Positions 25,568 to 33,732 are shown, numbered from the stretch's first letter. The stretch is DNA of 64,000 nucleotides from DASUPK01 sp963724665 (GCA_963724665.1 CAVRVH010000012.1:558001-622000), one strand, 5' to 3'. Notes: generated by a model from the letters alone, not told the origin. Translations and numbers: made by a program.

Positions 25568-27075
25568 CCGGCGGCCCCCGCCCTTGCCCTACCCGTGGGT
25601 GCCTTCGGCTTCGGCCGACCATCCTTGGCGATCGGAAGCACAAAGCGAAAGGTAGCGCCATCGCCCGGGGACGAGTTCGCGGAGATCGCTCCGCCGTGCA
25701 GCTCGACCAGCGACTTGGCGATCGCGAGGCCCAGGCCGGTCCCGCCGACCGCCTGGGTCTCGGTGCTGTCGGCTCGCCAGAACCGGTCGAAGACGTGATC
25801 GAGCTGTTCCTGATCGAGGCCGGGGCCGTTGTCCGAGACGACGAACTCGACCTCCTCGCCGACCTTGGTCGCCGCGAGCTCGATCTGTGCGCCCTCCGGC
25901 GCGTACTTGTTCGCGTTGGTCAGCAGGTTGGCGAGGACCTGGCCGATCCTCCCGGCGTCGGCCTCGATCTCGGGCAGGTCCTTCTCGACGCTGACGGTGA
26001 ACCGCTGGTCCTTGCCCTCGAAGTTGGGTCGCATCTGCCTGCCGATGCTCTGGGCCAGCGGCCGCACGGGGGTCGGCTCGGGCTCAATCCGCAGCTTGCC
26101 CGCGTCGCTGCGGGCCAGGTCGAGCAGGTCGTTGATCATCTTTTGGAGCTGTCCGGCGCTCTCGGCGATCACCTCGGCGGCCTCGGCCTGGCGGGCGTTG
26201 AGCCCCTTGCGCTGCGCGGTCAGCATCTCAGCGAAGCCCTTGACCACCGTCACGGGCGTCCGCAGCTCGTGGGAAACGGTGAGCACGAAGTCGTCCTTCA
26301 TCTGCTCGACCCGGTCGCGCTCGCGCGCGTCCCGTTCGAGCGAGTTGGCCATCTCGTTGAACGCTCGGCCAAGGGTGGCGATCTCGACGGGGCCGCCGAC
26401 CTCCACCCGCGTACGGAGGTCGCCCCCCGCGAGGCGCCGCGCGCCTTCGACCAACCGGCCGAGCGGAGCGCGCATCGAGTTGATCAGGCCGGAGAAGAGG
26501 ATCAGCGCGGCCAGGAGCGCGCCGCCGAGTCCGGCAGCCACGAGGATTGTCGTGTCCCGGGTGTCCGTGCGAGCGTTGTCGCGGGCGTCGTCCCGCGCGG
26601 TACGGGTCTCCGCCGCGAGCGCATCGCCGCTGTTGGTGACCGCTGCGCTGAGCCGGTTCTCGACCGCAGCGGGTGGGATCTGCTGGTTGATCAATGGCTC
26701 CGCGACGGATTTCCTCCAGGCCGCCTCGCTGGCGACTAGCCGGTTGAGCTTCGCCGTCAGGGTCGCGTCGTCGTCGGTCAGCTTGCGGGCCTCACCGGCG
26801 GCGGCGGAGAAGCTGGCGGCCGCCTGGTCCAGCTCGACCTGGCTGGGCTGCTGGTGGGCGGTGGCGGGCCTGGCTGCGGCCTCTTCGAGGATGAACGCCG
26901 AGCGGAGCCGCTCGGTCTGCAATTCGAGCTGGTAGAACCGGGTGATGTTGTTCTCGTAGTCGACCCTGATCTGAAACAGCCTGCCCACCCCGAGCAGGGA
27001 GACGACCAGGAGTAGTGCGAATAGGATCAGGAATCCGATTCGCAGGCGTGCGGTTAGTGAGGGGTTGAAGCTCAT
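25564..27075 (-). CDS. Membrane sensor histidine kinase (HAMP-HisKA-HATPase)
   Basis: 503 residues from ATG 27075. First membrane helix about 13-33, an extracytoplasmic helical region rich in Ala, Asp and Arg (about 38-175), second membrane helix about 176-197, HAMP (about 198-250), HisKA with phospho-acceptor His269 in VSHELRTP, then an ATPase domain with LTNANKYAPEG, SDNGPGLD and GGTGLGLAIAKSLVE. The helical four-helix-like sensor region fits CHASE3-type or methyl-accepting sensor input; the signal is unknown. GTG 27105 is an upstream alternative start. Coupled to the response regulator by a 4-nt overlap. Confidence 0.92.
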   Translation of the reverse strand: MSFNPSLTARLRIGFLILFALLLVVSLLGVGRLFQIRVDYENNITRFYQLELQTERLRSAFILEEAAARPATAHQQPSQVELDQAAASFSAAAGEARKLTDDDATLTAKLNRLVASEAAWRKSVAEPLINQQIPPAAVENRLSAAVTNSGDALAAETRTARDDARDNARTDTRDTTILVAAGLGGALLAALILFSGLINSMRAPLGRLVEGARRLAGGDLRTRVEVGGPVEIATLGRAFNEMANSLERDARERDRVEQMKDDFVLTVSHELRTPVTVVKGFAEMLTAQRKGLNARQAEAAEVIAESAGQLQKMINDLLDLARSDAGKLRIEPEPTPVRPLAQSIGRQMRPNFEGKDQRFTVSVEKDLPEIEADAGRIGQVLANLLTNANKYAPEGAQIELAATKVGEEVEFVVSDNGPGLDQEQLDHVFDRFWRADSTETQAVGGTGLGLAIAKSLVELHGGAISANSSPGDGATFRFVLPIAKDGRPKPKAPTGRARAGAAG

Positions 27076-27123
27076 TCTTTTTGGGGACCCGTTCTTTGCG
27101 TACACTACGGATAAGGGGATCCC

Positions 27124-27651
27124 ATGGGTAAAGGATTGCTTGCTTGGTGGCGCCGCAGGATTGTGGCGCGAGGGTTGGCCGGAGCGGCATTATTTGCCGT
27201 TCCTGTCGGCGTGGCCGCTCTAATTGGCTTCGGGGGCGGGTTTGCGGGTGTCACCTCGGGACTCTCCTCCGTCACCAACGGGCCCGATGCCGTCCCGGCT
27301 GCGGCCCAGACCGGGCCGGCCAAGCTGAATCGGGCGGTGGTGGCGCTTGCGAGCACGCGGACCGGGCCCGGCGGCTCCGCCCCCACCGTTAACGGTGGCG
27401 GCGGCTCGGGGGGCGGATCCACGGGGACGGATCCAGCCGGCAGCAATGGCAGCAGCGGGAGCTCGAATGGTTCGAGCGGCACCCAGGTCCCCAACATCGA
27501 TACGCCGACCGCGCCCAACGTGAGCCTGCCCGACCCGAGTGGCGGCACGAATGGCGCCGTGAGCGGGGCGACCAACTCCGTCAATGACACGGTCAACAAC
27601 GTGCTCGGCGGCGTCAACAACACAGTCAACGGCCTGCTCGGCGGCCACTAG
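27124..27651 (+). CDS. Secreted low-complexity Gly/Ser/Asn-rich protein
   Basis: 175 residues from ATG 27124 with AAGGGGA 5 nt upstream. A basic start (WWRRRIVARG) precedes a hydrophobic stretch to about residue 45, acting as signal peptide or anchor. Residues 80-120 are almost all Gly, Ser, Thr and Asn. The C-terminus has two related units, NSVNDTVNNVLGG and NNTVNGLLGG, reminiscent of amphipathic surface-protein repeats. It is divergent from the histidine kinase gene and may be under its control. No function can be assigned. Confidence 0.75.
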   Translation: MGKGLLAWWRRRIVARGLAGAALFAVPVGVAALIGFGGGFAGVTSGLSSVTNGPDAVPAAAQTGPAKLNRAVVALASTRTGPGGSAPTVNGGGGSGGGSTGTDPAGSNGSSGSSNGSSGTQVPNIDTPTAPNVSLPDPSGGTNGAVSGATNSVNDTVNNVLGGVNNTVNGLLGGH

Positions 27652-27661
27652 CTTCCGGTTG

Positions 27662-27690
27662 ATGCGAGGGTGCGCGAAAGCGCAACCCGT
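27662..27690 (+). repeat. Structured intergenic repeat, copy B
   Basis: ATGCGAGGGTGC, then GC-GAAA-GC, then GCAACCCGT-type ending. The stem GGGT-GCGC pairs with GCGC-A-ACCC and is capped by GAAA, a GNRA-type tetraloop. Lies between two co-directional genes, 10 nt after one stop and 10 nt before the next start. Confidence 0.8.
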
Positions 27691-27700
27691 GTAGTCAGTC

Positions 27701-28540
27701 TTGCTCGCCTTCGCGATCAGCCTCGCCTCAGCCTTCTCCTGGGGGGTTTCCGACTTCCTCGGCGGACTGACGAGCCGGCGCCTGCCGGTCCTCGGCGTGC
27801 TGGCGGTCTCCCAGCCGGCCGGACTCGTGCTGATCGCGCTGATGATCCTGATCTTCGGGGCCGATCCGATCTCCGCAGACAAGTTCGCGATCGCCGCCCT
27901 TGCGGGGGCCGCCTCGCTCGGCGGCCTCTGGGCCTTCTACGCAGCGATGGCGATGGGCACGGTCAGCGTGGTCGCTCCGATCGCCTCCCTCGGGGTGGTC
28001 GTCCCGGTCGCCGTCGGCCTGGCCAGGGGGGATGCCCCTGCGGCGATCCAGCTCATTGGGCTCGTCCCCGCCATCGCCGGTGTCGTGATCCTCAGTTACG
28101 AGGAGCATCCCGAGCACGCCGGCGTGGCCCGCCGCTCGATCGTGCTGGCGGTCCTCGCCGGCCTCGGGTTCGGGATCTTCTTCACCGGGCTGGACATCGC
28201 GTCCCCTGACCGCCCTGGGTGGGCGGTCCTGGCCGTCCGCGTCGGCGGCGTGACGACCGTGGCGATCGCGCTCCTGATCACGAGGCCTCGTCTGGCCGCG
28301 GTGTCAGGCTCGATCGCGGTCCTGCTCACGATCGGGTTCTTCGACGTGCTCGCCAACGGGCTCTTTGCGGTGGCGTCGACCAAGGGCGTCCTTCCCGTTG
28401 TCGCGGTCGGCGGCTCGATGTACCCGGCGTTCACGATCGCGCTAGCGCACGGCGTGCTCGGGGAGCGCCTGGCCCGCATCCAGTGGGCCGGCGTCGTCCT
28501 GGCCCTGCTGGGCGTCGCCCTGATCGCCGCCGGCAGCTGA
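27701..28540 (+). CDS. EamA/DMT-family transporter
   Basis: 279 residues from TTG 27701, with ten hydrophobic helices arranged as two five-helix EamA repeats (roughly 1-132 and 140-279). Each repeat ends in the usual GVVILSYEEH- or GVALIAAG-like last helix. These proteins export or import small metabolites; the substrate cannot be predicted. No other start codon exists upstream in the frame, and repeat copy B lies 10 nt before it. The TGA stop abuts repeat copy C. Confidence 0.85.
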   Translation: MLAFAISLASAFSWGVSDFLGGLTSRRLPVLGVLAVSQPAGLVLIALMILIFGADPISADKFAIAALAGAASLGGLWAFYAAMAMGTVSVVAPIASLGVVVPVAVGLARGDAPAAIQLIGLVPAIAGVVILSYEEHPEHAGVARRSIVLAVLAGLGFGIFFTGLDIASPDRPGWAVLAVRVGGVTTVAIALLITRPRLAAVSGSIAVLLTIGFFDVLANGLFAVASTKGVLPVVAVGGSMYPAFTIALAHGVLGERLARIQWAGVVLALLGVALIAAGS

Positions 28541-28570
28541 ATGCGAGGGTGCGCGTGAGCGCAACCCGTT
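28541..28570 (+). repeat. Structured intergenic repeat, copy C
   Basis: Same ATGCGAGGGTGC start and GCAACCCGTT end as copy A, but with stem GCGC/GCGC closed by GTGA (GUGA in RNA, again GNRA type). It occupies exactly the 30 bases between the TGA of the DMT transporter and the stop codon of the convergent HAD gene. Confidence 0.8.
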
Positions 28571-29203
28571 TTATGAAGAGACCGGCGCGAGCTCCACGCC
28601 GGTCAGCTCGGTGAGCGTGGCGATCGTCTCTCCGGGACTTTCGTGGCGGATCGCCGTCATCCCGACGGCCTCGGCGCCCTCGCAGTTCTCCTTCAGGTCG
28701 TCCACGAACAGGCACGTCGAGGGCTCGACGTCGAGACGCTCCGCCGCGAGCCGGTAGATCTCGGGCTGCGGCTTGTGCATGTGGACCTCCGCGGAGATCA
28801 CCGTGCCATCAAAGAGCTCGAGGAGCAGCTCGCGGTTGTAGTGGGTCGTGCTCCATGAGTTTGAGAGAAGGCCCGTCTTCAACTCGCTGCGCCGCAGCCT
28901 TCGCACGGTCTCCACCATCACCGGCTCCGGCTGCATGCCGGAGAACATGCTGTCGATCAGTCCCTCGGGGTCAGCCAAGCCGAGCCTCTTGCCGAAGATC
29001 ACCTCGAAGTCGTATTCGCTCATCTCACCGATCTCCAGCTTGCGAAGATCCGCGAGCGCCTCGGGGTCGGTCTTGAAGAGGTTCTTGACGCTGTCCGGGT
29101 GCAGGCCCTCGGTCCGGCAGAACGCGGAGAAGCTGTCCCAGACGGGCGTGGTCAACACCCCGCCGAAATCGAAGATGACCGCGGCATATGCTCCCGCTGA
29201 CAT
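28571..29203 (-). CDS. HAD-family hydrolase (ACAD10/epoxide-hydrolase N-domain-like)
   Basis: 210 residues from ATG 29203. Motif I is VIFDFGGVLT with nucleophile Asp12; the second motif-I position is Gly14, not Asp, as in the soluble-epoxide-hydrolase N-domain/ACAD10-like branch. Motif II is LLSNSWS, motif III a lysine in HMHKPQPEIY, and motif IV LFVDDLKEN. A phosphatase acting on a small organic phosphate is expected. It sits head-to-head with the APH-type kinase gene, the two start codons sharing CATG, and close to an ACAD10/11-type dehydrogenase gene, so dephosphorylation in that pathway is a reasonable guess. Confidence 0.88.
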   Translation of the reverse strand: MSAGAYAAVIFDFGGVLTTPVWDSFSAFCRTEGLHPDSVKNLFKTDPEALADLRKLEIGEMSEYDFEVIFGKRLGLADPEGLIDSMFSGMQPEPVMVETVRRLRRSELKTGLLSNSWSTTHYNRELLLELFDGTVISAEVHMHKPQPEIYRLAAERLDVEPSTCLFVDDLKENCEGAEAVGMTAIRHESPGETIATLTELTGVELAPVSS

Positions 29204-30245
29204 GGAGCAGCAGGCTACAGAGGCACCCGAGGGCATCGATCGCGCCGGGGTGGAGGGATGGTTCAGCGCCAACGTTCAGGGCGTTGAGCTTCCGCTCAGC
29301 TTCGATCGGATCTCCGGCGGCCGCTCCAACATGACCTTCGGCGTCCGGGACGCGGCCGGACACGCCTGGGCGCTCCGCCGGCCTCCGCTCGGCAAGCGGC
29401 TCGGCTCCGCGCACGACATGGGACGGGAGCACCGGGTGATCGCCGCTCTCCAGGACACCCCTGTGCCGGTGCCGCCGGTGATCGGGCTGTGCGAGGACGA
29501 GTCGGTCAACGAGGCGCCCTTCTACGTGATGGGCTTCGTCGACGGGCCGATCCTGCGGTCAGCGGAGGATGCGAAGGAGTTCGATGAGGCCCAGCGCCGC
29601 GCGATCGGGGAGCGCGTGGTCGACACGCTTGTCGAGATCCACGCGGTCGATCCCGACTCCGTCGGTTTGGGCGATCTCGGGCGCAAGGACGCGTACGTCG
29701 AGCGTCAGCTGAAGCGCTGGCAAGGGCAATGGGAGAAGTCCAAGACCCGGGAGCTGCCGGCGGTCGACGCAGTCCACGAGCGACTCTCGGCTCGCATCCC
29801 GGAGCAGGGCCCGGCGACCATCGTTCACGGCGACTACCGCCTGGACAACATGATCCTGGCGCCATCGGGCGAGGTGGCCGCCGTGGTCGACTGGGAGCTC
29901 TGCACGCTCGGTGACCCGCTGGCCGACGTCGGGATGCTGAACGTCTACTGGTCCGAAGAGGGCGACTCCTTCATGCCGCTCTTCGCACCGGCCACGATCG
30001 CGCCCGGCTTCCCGAAAAGAGCCGACGTCCGTGAGCGCTACGCGGAGCGCTCTGGCCGCGACCTGAGCCAGATCGACTTCTTCATCGCCCTCGGCTTCTG
30101 GAAGCTGGCGATCATCCTCGAAGGCGTGTATGCCCGCTACGCGTCGGGCCAGTACGGCAAGACCGATGAGGGGTTCCAGGAGTTCGCGAAGATCGTGGAG
30201 CGCTTGGCGGACGCGGCGGACGAAGCCGCCAACCGCCTGCCCTAG
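29202..30245 (+). CDS. APH-type phosphotransferase, ACAD10/11 kinase-domain-like
   Basis: 347 residues from ATG 29202. The aminoglycoside-phosphotransferase fold shows the nucleotide loop ISGGRSNMTF, the ATP lysine region WALRRPPLGK, the catalytic loop IVHGDYRLDNMI and the metal-binding AAVVDWELCTLGDPLADVG. This branch is the stand-alone equivalent of the kinase domain in animal ACAD10/ACAD11 and of LvaA in levulinate-degrading bacteria, which phosphorylates 4-hydroxyacyl-CoA. The neighbouring HAD and ACAD genes support that reading. Antibiotic resistance is unlikely. TATGCT 9 nt upstream could give a leaderless mRNA. Stop overlaps the convergent ACAD stop by 4 bp. Confidence 0.88.
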   Translation: MEQQATEAPEGIDRAGVEGWFSANVQGVELPLSFDRISGGRSNMTFGVRDAAGHAWALRRPPLGKRLGSAHDMGREHRVIAALQDTPVPVPPVIGLCEDESVNEAPFYVMGFVDGPILRSAEDAKEFDEAQRRAIGERVVDTLVEIHAVDPDSVGLGDLGRKDAYVERQLKRWQGQWEKSKTRELPAVDAVHERLSARIPEQGPATIVHGDYRLDNMILAPSGEVAAVVDWELCTLGDPLADVGMLNVYWSEEGDSFMPLFAPATIAPGFPKRADVRERYAERSGRDLSQIDFFIALGFWKLAIILEGVYARYASGQYGKTDEGFQEFAKIVERLADAADEAANRLP

Positions 30246-31489
30246 GCCGGAGCCTTCTCCGATTCCTCGGCGGGGGTTTCGGCCCGCCTCGCCGCCCTGT
30301 TCAGCTCGCGGCGGGCGATCACCATCTTGTGGACCTCATCGGGTCCGTCGGCGACGCGCAGCATGCGGCTGAAGCGCCACATGCCGGCGAGGGGGGTGTC
30401 GTCCGAAATGCCGAGGGAGCCGTGGAGCTGGATCGCGCGGTCGAGCACGTCCATGACGACGTTCGCCGCGACCACCTTGATCATCGAGATTGCCTGGCGG
30501 GCGCGGCGCTTGCCCTCGGTGTCCATCAGCCAGGCGGCGTACAGCGTCAGCAGGCGGGCCTGGTCGACCTCCATCCGTGACTTGGCGATGAAGTCCTGGA
30601 TGAACTGCTTGTCGGCCAGCGGTCCGCCGAACGACTCGCGGGAGTTGGCCCGCTCGCACATCATCTCGATGGCCCGCTCCGCGGTGCCGATGGCGCGCAT
30701 GCAGTGGTGGATGCGACCCGGGCCGAGGCGGTCCTGCGCGATCACAAAGCCCGCGCCGCGTTCGCCGAGCAGGTTGGACTCCGGCACCCGGCAGTCCGTG
30801 TAGCGGACCTCGCAGTGGCCGGGACCGCCGTCGTGGCCCATCACCGAAACGTTGCGGATCAGGTCGAAGCCCGGGTTGTCGATGGGGACGATGATCATGC
30901 TCGCGCGGGTGTAGGGAGCGGCATCGGGATCGGTGACCACCATCGCAATGGCGAACTCAGCGCCGTTGGCGCCCGAGGTGAACCACTTGTGCCCGTTGAT
31001 CACCCATTCGCCGTCCTGGAGCTCGGCGCGCGTCTGCAGCGTGGTCGGGTCGGATCCGGAAACCTCCGGCTCGGTCATCGAGAAGCAGCTGCGGGCGTCC
31101 CCGTCGAGCAGCGGCTGCAGGAAGCGCTCCTTCTGCTCGGGCGTCCCGTGGTCGACGAGAATCTCGCTGTTCCCGGTGTCGGGCGCCGAGCAGTTGAAGG
31201 ACATCGGCGCAACGATCGGGCTGCGGCCCATCTGCTCGCAGAGGATCCCGTACTCCCAGTTGGTCAGGCCGGCGCCGAACTCATCGCCGGGGAGGAAGAG
31301 GTTCCACAGGCCCTCCTCCTTTGCCTTGGCCCTGATCTCGACGAGGATCTCGGGATACGGGACCCCGGGCTTGACCTCGTCGTCGATCGCCTTGATGACC
31401 TCCGACTCCACCGGGTAGCAGTGCTCATCCATGAACGCCTCGATGCGCTCTCGGAGGGACTCGACCTCGGGCGACGGATTGAAGTCCAC
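30242..31489 (-). CDS. Acyl-CoA dehydrogenase, ACAD10/ACAD11-like
   Basis: 415 residues. The FAD-site segment RSCFSMTEPEVSGSDPTTLQTRA, the following WVINGHKWFTSGA (written in parts: INGHKWF), the LHGSLGISDDTPLAG helix and the ending RMLRVADGPDEVHKMVIAR are the signatures of the ACAD10/11 branch, distinct from the FadE-type pair at 12.5 kb. In animals this domain works with an APH kinase domain to remove phosphate from 4-phosphoacyl-CoA and give enoyl-CoA. It is the last gene of a minus-strand operon with RibD-C-, RpiB- and sulfotransferase-like genes, 10 nt behind the RibD-C stop. Confidence 0.93.
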   Translation of the reverse strand: MDFNPSPEVESLRERIEAFMDEHCYPVESEVIKAIDDEVKPGVPYPEILVEIRAKAKEEGLWNLFLPGDEFGAGLTNWEYGILCEQMGRSPIVAPMSFNCSAPDTGNSEILVDHGTPEQKERFLQPLLDGDARSCFSMTEPEVSGSDPTTLQTRAELQDGEWVINGHKWFTSGANGAEFAIAMVVTDPDAAPYTRASMIIVPIDNPGFDLIRNVSVMGHDGGPGHCEVRYTDCRVPESNLLGERGAGFVIAQDRLGPGRIHHCMRAIGTAERAIEMMCERANSRESFGGPLADKQFIQDFIAKSRMEVDQARLLTLYAAWLMDTEGKRRARQAISMIKVVAANVVMDVLDRAIQLHGSLGISDDTPLAGMWRFSRMLRVADGPDEVHKMVIARRELNRAARRAETPAEESEKAPA

Positions 31490-31499
31490 TATCTGGACC

Positions 31500-32264
31500 C
31501 TACGACATCCCGCGATACCGGGCGAAGAGCTCGCCCTTGGATTCGAGGAGCCATGCGAGCTCTACCTGATCGACGTCGGGCAGTGCGCCCTCCAGGATTC
31601 TCGGACTCTCGCCCCCGGCGATCTTCGGCGCGATGGTCAGGAAGAGCTCGTCCGCAAGCCCGCCCTCGCGAAGCCTGCCGTGGAGCGTGGGCCCGCCCTC
31701 ACAGAGGATGGACTTGATGTCGCGTTCCTCCAGCAGCCAGGCGAGCGCCCGGTCGAGCTCCACACCTTCCGGATGCCGCACGACGGTCACCGGGGTTGCG
31801 GTCTCGGGCGGATCCTCCTCAGAGGCCGTGAAGACCACGACCTGGCCGCCTCCGTTGGTGAAGAGGCCGGCGTCCCAGGGAAGCTCGAGGCGGTTGGACA
31901 CGATCACACTGAGCGGATCGTCGGTGAGCCCGATGCGCTCGCGGTAAGCCCGGAAGTCGGGGTCCGAGACCATGCGGCCGTAGCGCTCGGCCCGCATCGT
32001 GCCGGCGCCGATCATCACCGCGTCCACGCGCGTTCGCAGGCGCTGGAGCATCTCCGTGTCGGTGTCGCTGCCGATCGCGGCTGAGCGGCCGGAGATCGCG
32101 GCGCGGCCGTCGAGGGTGGTGGCGAAGTTGAGGACGAGGTACGGGCGGTCGGGATGCGCGAGCTCCCTCAGGTCGAGCTCGGCGAGCTGCTCGGCGACCG
32201 TGGTCTCGGTCTCGTCCGGCAGGAGGCGCCGAACGGCGTGAGTCTCACCCGGGATCTCGCTCAT
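31500..32264 (-). CDS. Pyrimidine reductase / RibD C-terminal domain protein
   Basis: 254 residues. A dihydrofolate-reductase-like fold of the RibD-C type: YLVLNFATTLDGRAA near the N-terminus, the substrate loop VDAVMIGAGTMRAERYG, and the NADPH-site CEGGPTLHGRL. RibD-C proteins reduce a ribosylaminopyrimidine in riboflavin synthesis, but stand-alone actinobacterial versions often have unknown roles, and no other riboflavin gene is near. Its start overlaps the stop of the RpiB-like gene (ATGA). The FAD-dependent ACAD gene follows directly. Confidence 0.85.
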   Translation of the reverse strand: MSEIPGETHAVRRLLPDETETTVAEQLAELDLRELAHPDRPYLVLNFATTLDGRAAISGRSAAIGSDTDTEMLQRLRTRVDAVMIGAGTMRAERYGRMVSDPDFRAYRERIGLTDDPLSVIVSNRLELPWDAGLFTNGGGQVVVFTASEEDPPETATPVTVVRHPEGVELDRALAWLLEERDIKSILCEGGPTLHGRLREGGLADELFLTIAPKIAGGESPRILEGALPDVDQVELAWLLESKGELFARYRGMS

Positions 32265-32704
32265 GTGCCCTCGATCTCCGAGAGGTGATCGACATTGGCG
32301 GCGTCCTCGGCTTCAGGACTGGCCTCGCCGCCGAACCAGGCGTCGAGGATCTCGGCCAGCTCCGCATCCGAGGTTGCCCGCAGGCTCAGCGCCAGAGCGT
32401 TGGCGTCGTTCCACTTCCTGGCCCCGTCGGCCGTCTGAGCGTCGAGGCAGAGCGCGGCCCGCACGCCGTTCACCTTGTTGGCCGCGATCGATGCGCCGGT
32501 CCCGGTCCAGCAGCAGACGATCGCCTGCTCCGCGCGCCCCTCCGCGACGTCCCGTGCGGCGGCCTCGCTTGCCCAGGCCCAGTCGTCGCGCTCATCCTCG
32601 GAGAGCGCCCCGTGGGGGATCGGCTCGTGCCCGCGCTCCCGGAGCTCGTTCAAGAGGGCCTCGGCGACGCCCACCCTTTCGTCGGCGGCGACGGCGATCT
32701 TCAT
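32261..32704 (-). CDS. RpiB/LacA/LacB-family isomerase-like protein
   Basis: 147 residues. KIAVAADERVGVAEALLNEL at the start and CCWTGTGASIAANKVNGVRAA match the RpiB fold, where the usual CGTGIG-type motif binds the sugar phosphate; here it reads CWTGTGAS. The final NDANALALSLR is also conserved. Typical RpiB isomerises ribose 5-phosphate and ribulose 5-phosphate. The altered motif and the long acidic C-terminal tail leave the substrate open. Sits 7 nt after the sulfotransferase stop and overlaps the RibD-C gene by 4 nt, which could link both to a ribosyl substrate. Confidence 0.8.
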   Translation of the reverse strand: MKIAVAADERVGVAEALLNELRERGHEPIPHGALSEDERDDWAWASEAAARDVAEGRAEQAIVCCWTGTGASIAANKVNGVRAALCLDAQTADGARKWNDANALALSLRATSDAELAEILDAWFGGEASPEAEDAANVDHLSEIEGT

Positions 32705-32711
32705 GCAGGGA

Positions 32712-33677
32712 TTAGTACTGCTTCCAGCCGGCGAACTCGCGGCCGGCGAACTCCTGCAGTGCCGCGACGTCGTCGGCGAACTGCGGGCGGAGTGTCTCCA
32801 TGATCGACTCGGGGATCTCCGGCTTGGGGGCCGGGGGAGCCTCGGGGTCGTGAACGACCTTCTCGACCATCCAGCGCATCCGCTCCGGGAGACGGTCGAA
32901 GTTCCGGTCGAAGGAGCGGAAGCCGGGCAGCTTGATCAGCTTCTCCATGAACTGGTACCTGTCGGTCTCCTTGGCCGAGGACTTCTCCCACTCGCGGCTG
33001 AACTGCTCGGAGTGGAAGTCCTCATCGACGCCTACGAAGCGGAACGCCTTGCGCATCGTGCCCTCGCGGTCGGTCTGGAGCTCCTCCTGGGTGATGACCT
33101 CGATCTGCGAGCGGTCGAACTGCTCGAGATACGGCTGCAGCTGCATCCAGTAGCGCGACCGCGTCACGTAGGTCTGATCACCGCGGGCGAGCGCCTCCTC
33201 CATGGTCCGGGTCTCGTAGCCGGCGCCGACGGCGTGGCACCAGTGGGACAGGATCCGGGAGATCGGGTCTCGCACCATGTAGAGCAGCTTCGCGTCGGGG
33301 ATGTTGTCGTGAATGCGCTGGGGGACGCCCTCGTAGTAGGGGAGGTTCGTGTAGTGCGGTGAGGACTCCCCACGGACCTCAAAGCGACCGTCGAAGCGGC
33401 CCCGGTACCAGTCCAGGCCAAGATCCCAGTTGAGCTCGGAGACGAAGAAGTTGAGCTCCTTGGGTTTCGACATGTCGATCTCCGGGTGAAGCCCCAGGTA
33501 GTGGTGAATGCTCGTCGTGCCGCACTTGAGCCCGCCGATGATGATCAGGTTCGGGAGGGCGGCGTGGCGGCGGCGGCGCCTGGGCACGCGTCCGCCCCGC
33601 TTGCGGTCGGCGGCATAGCGCTCTCGCGCCCGCAGGCACATCGCCTCGTCGGCGGGGTCGTGCGAGGGGGGAGGCAT
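32712..33677 (-). CDS. Sulfotransferase family protein
   Basis: 321 residues from ATG 33677. The PAPS-binding 5' loop IIGGLKCGTTSIHHYLGLHP and the 3'-phosphate loop RDPISRILSHW are intact. KPKELNFF after the 5' loop is typical of bacterial and heparan-type sulfotransferases. It should move sulfate from PAPS to a hydroxyl or amine; the acceptor is unknown. The N-terminal 40 residues are very basic (RKRGGRVPRRRRRHA), without a membrane anchor. Its ATG shares CATG with an in-frame upstream ATG (33676) of the divergent dehalogenase gene. First gene of the operon leading to the ACAD. Confidence 0.9.
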   Translation of the reverse strand: MPPPSHDPADEAMCLRARERYAADRKRGGRVPRRRRRHAALPNLIIIGGLKCGTTSIHHYLGLHPEIDMSKPKELNFFVSELNWDLGLDWYRGRFDGRFEVRGESSPHYTNLPYYEGVPQRIHDNIPDAKLLYMVRDPISRILSHWCHAVGAGYETRTMEEALARGDQTYVTRSRYWMQLQPYLEQFDRSQIEVITQEELQTDREGTMRKAFRFVGVDEDFHSEQFSREWEKSSAKETDRYQFMEKLIKLPGFRSFDRNFDRLPERMRWMVEKVVHDPEAPPAPKPEIPESIMETLRPQFADDVAALQEFAGREFAGWKQY

Positions 33678-33718
33678 GGCTGGAGATGAAACGGGGGCAG
33701 CCACGGAGCCGGGCATGT

Positions 33719-33724
33719 TAGCGT
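33719..33724 (+). promoter_or_regulatory. Candidate -10 of the haloalkane dehalogenase gene
   Basis: TAGCGT lies 8 nt before ATG 33733, with no ribosome site between, consistent with leaderless transcription. It supports starting the protein at MDVFRTPDERF rather than at ATG 33676. Confidence 0.4.
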
Positions 33725-33732
33725 CGCCCGGC

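Noticed and set aside
29202..30245. Reading the APH-fold gene as an aminoglycoside resistance gene
   Set aside because: The sequence and neighbours fit the ACAD10/11 kinase branch; there is no sign of a mobile resistance cassette.
33676..33732. ATG 33676 as the start of the haloalkane dehalogenase
   Set aside because: It adds 19 residues not found in the family, has no ribosome site, and a TAGCGT box fits a start at 33733.
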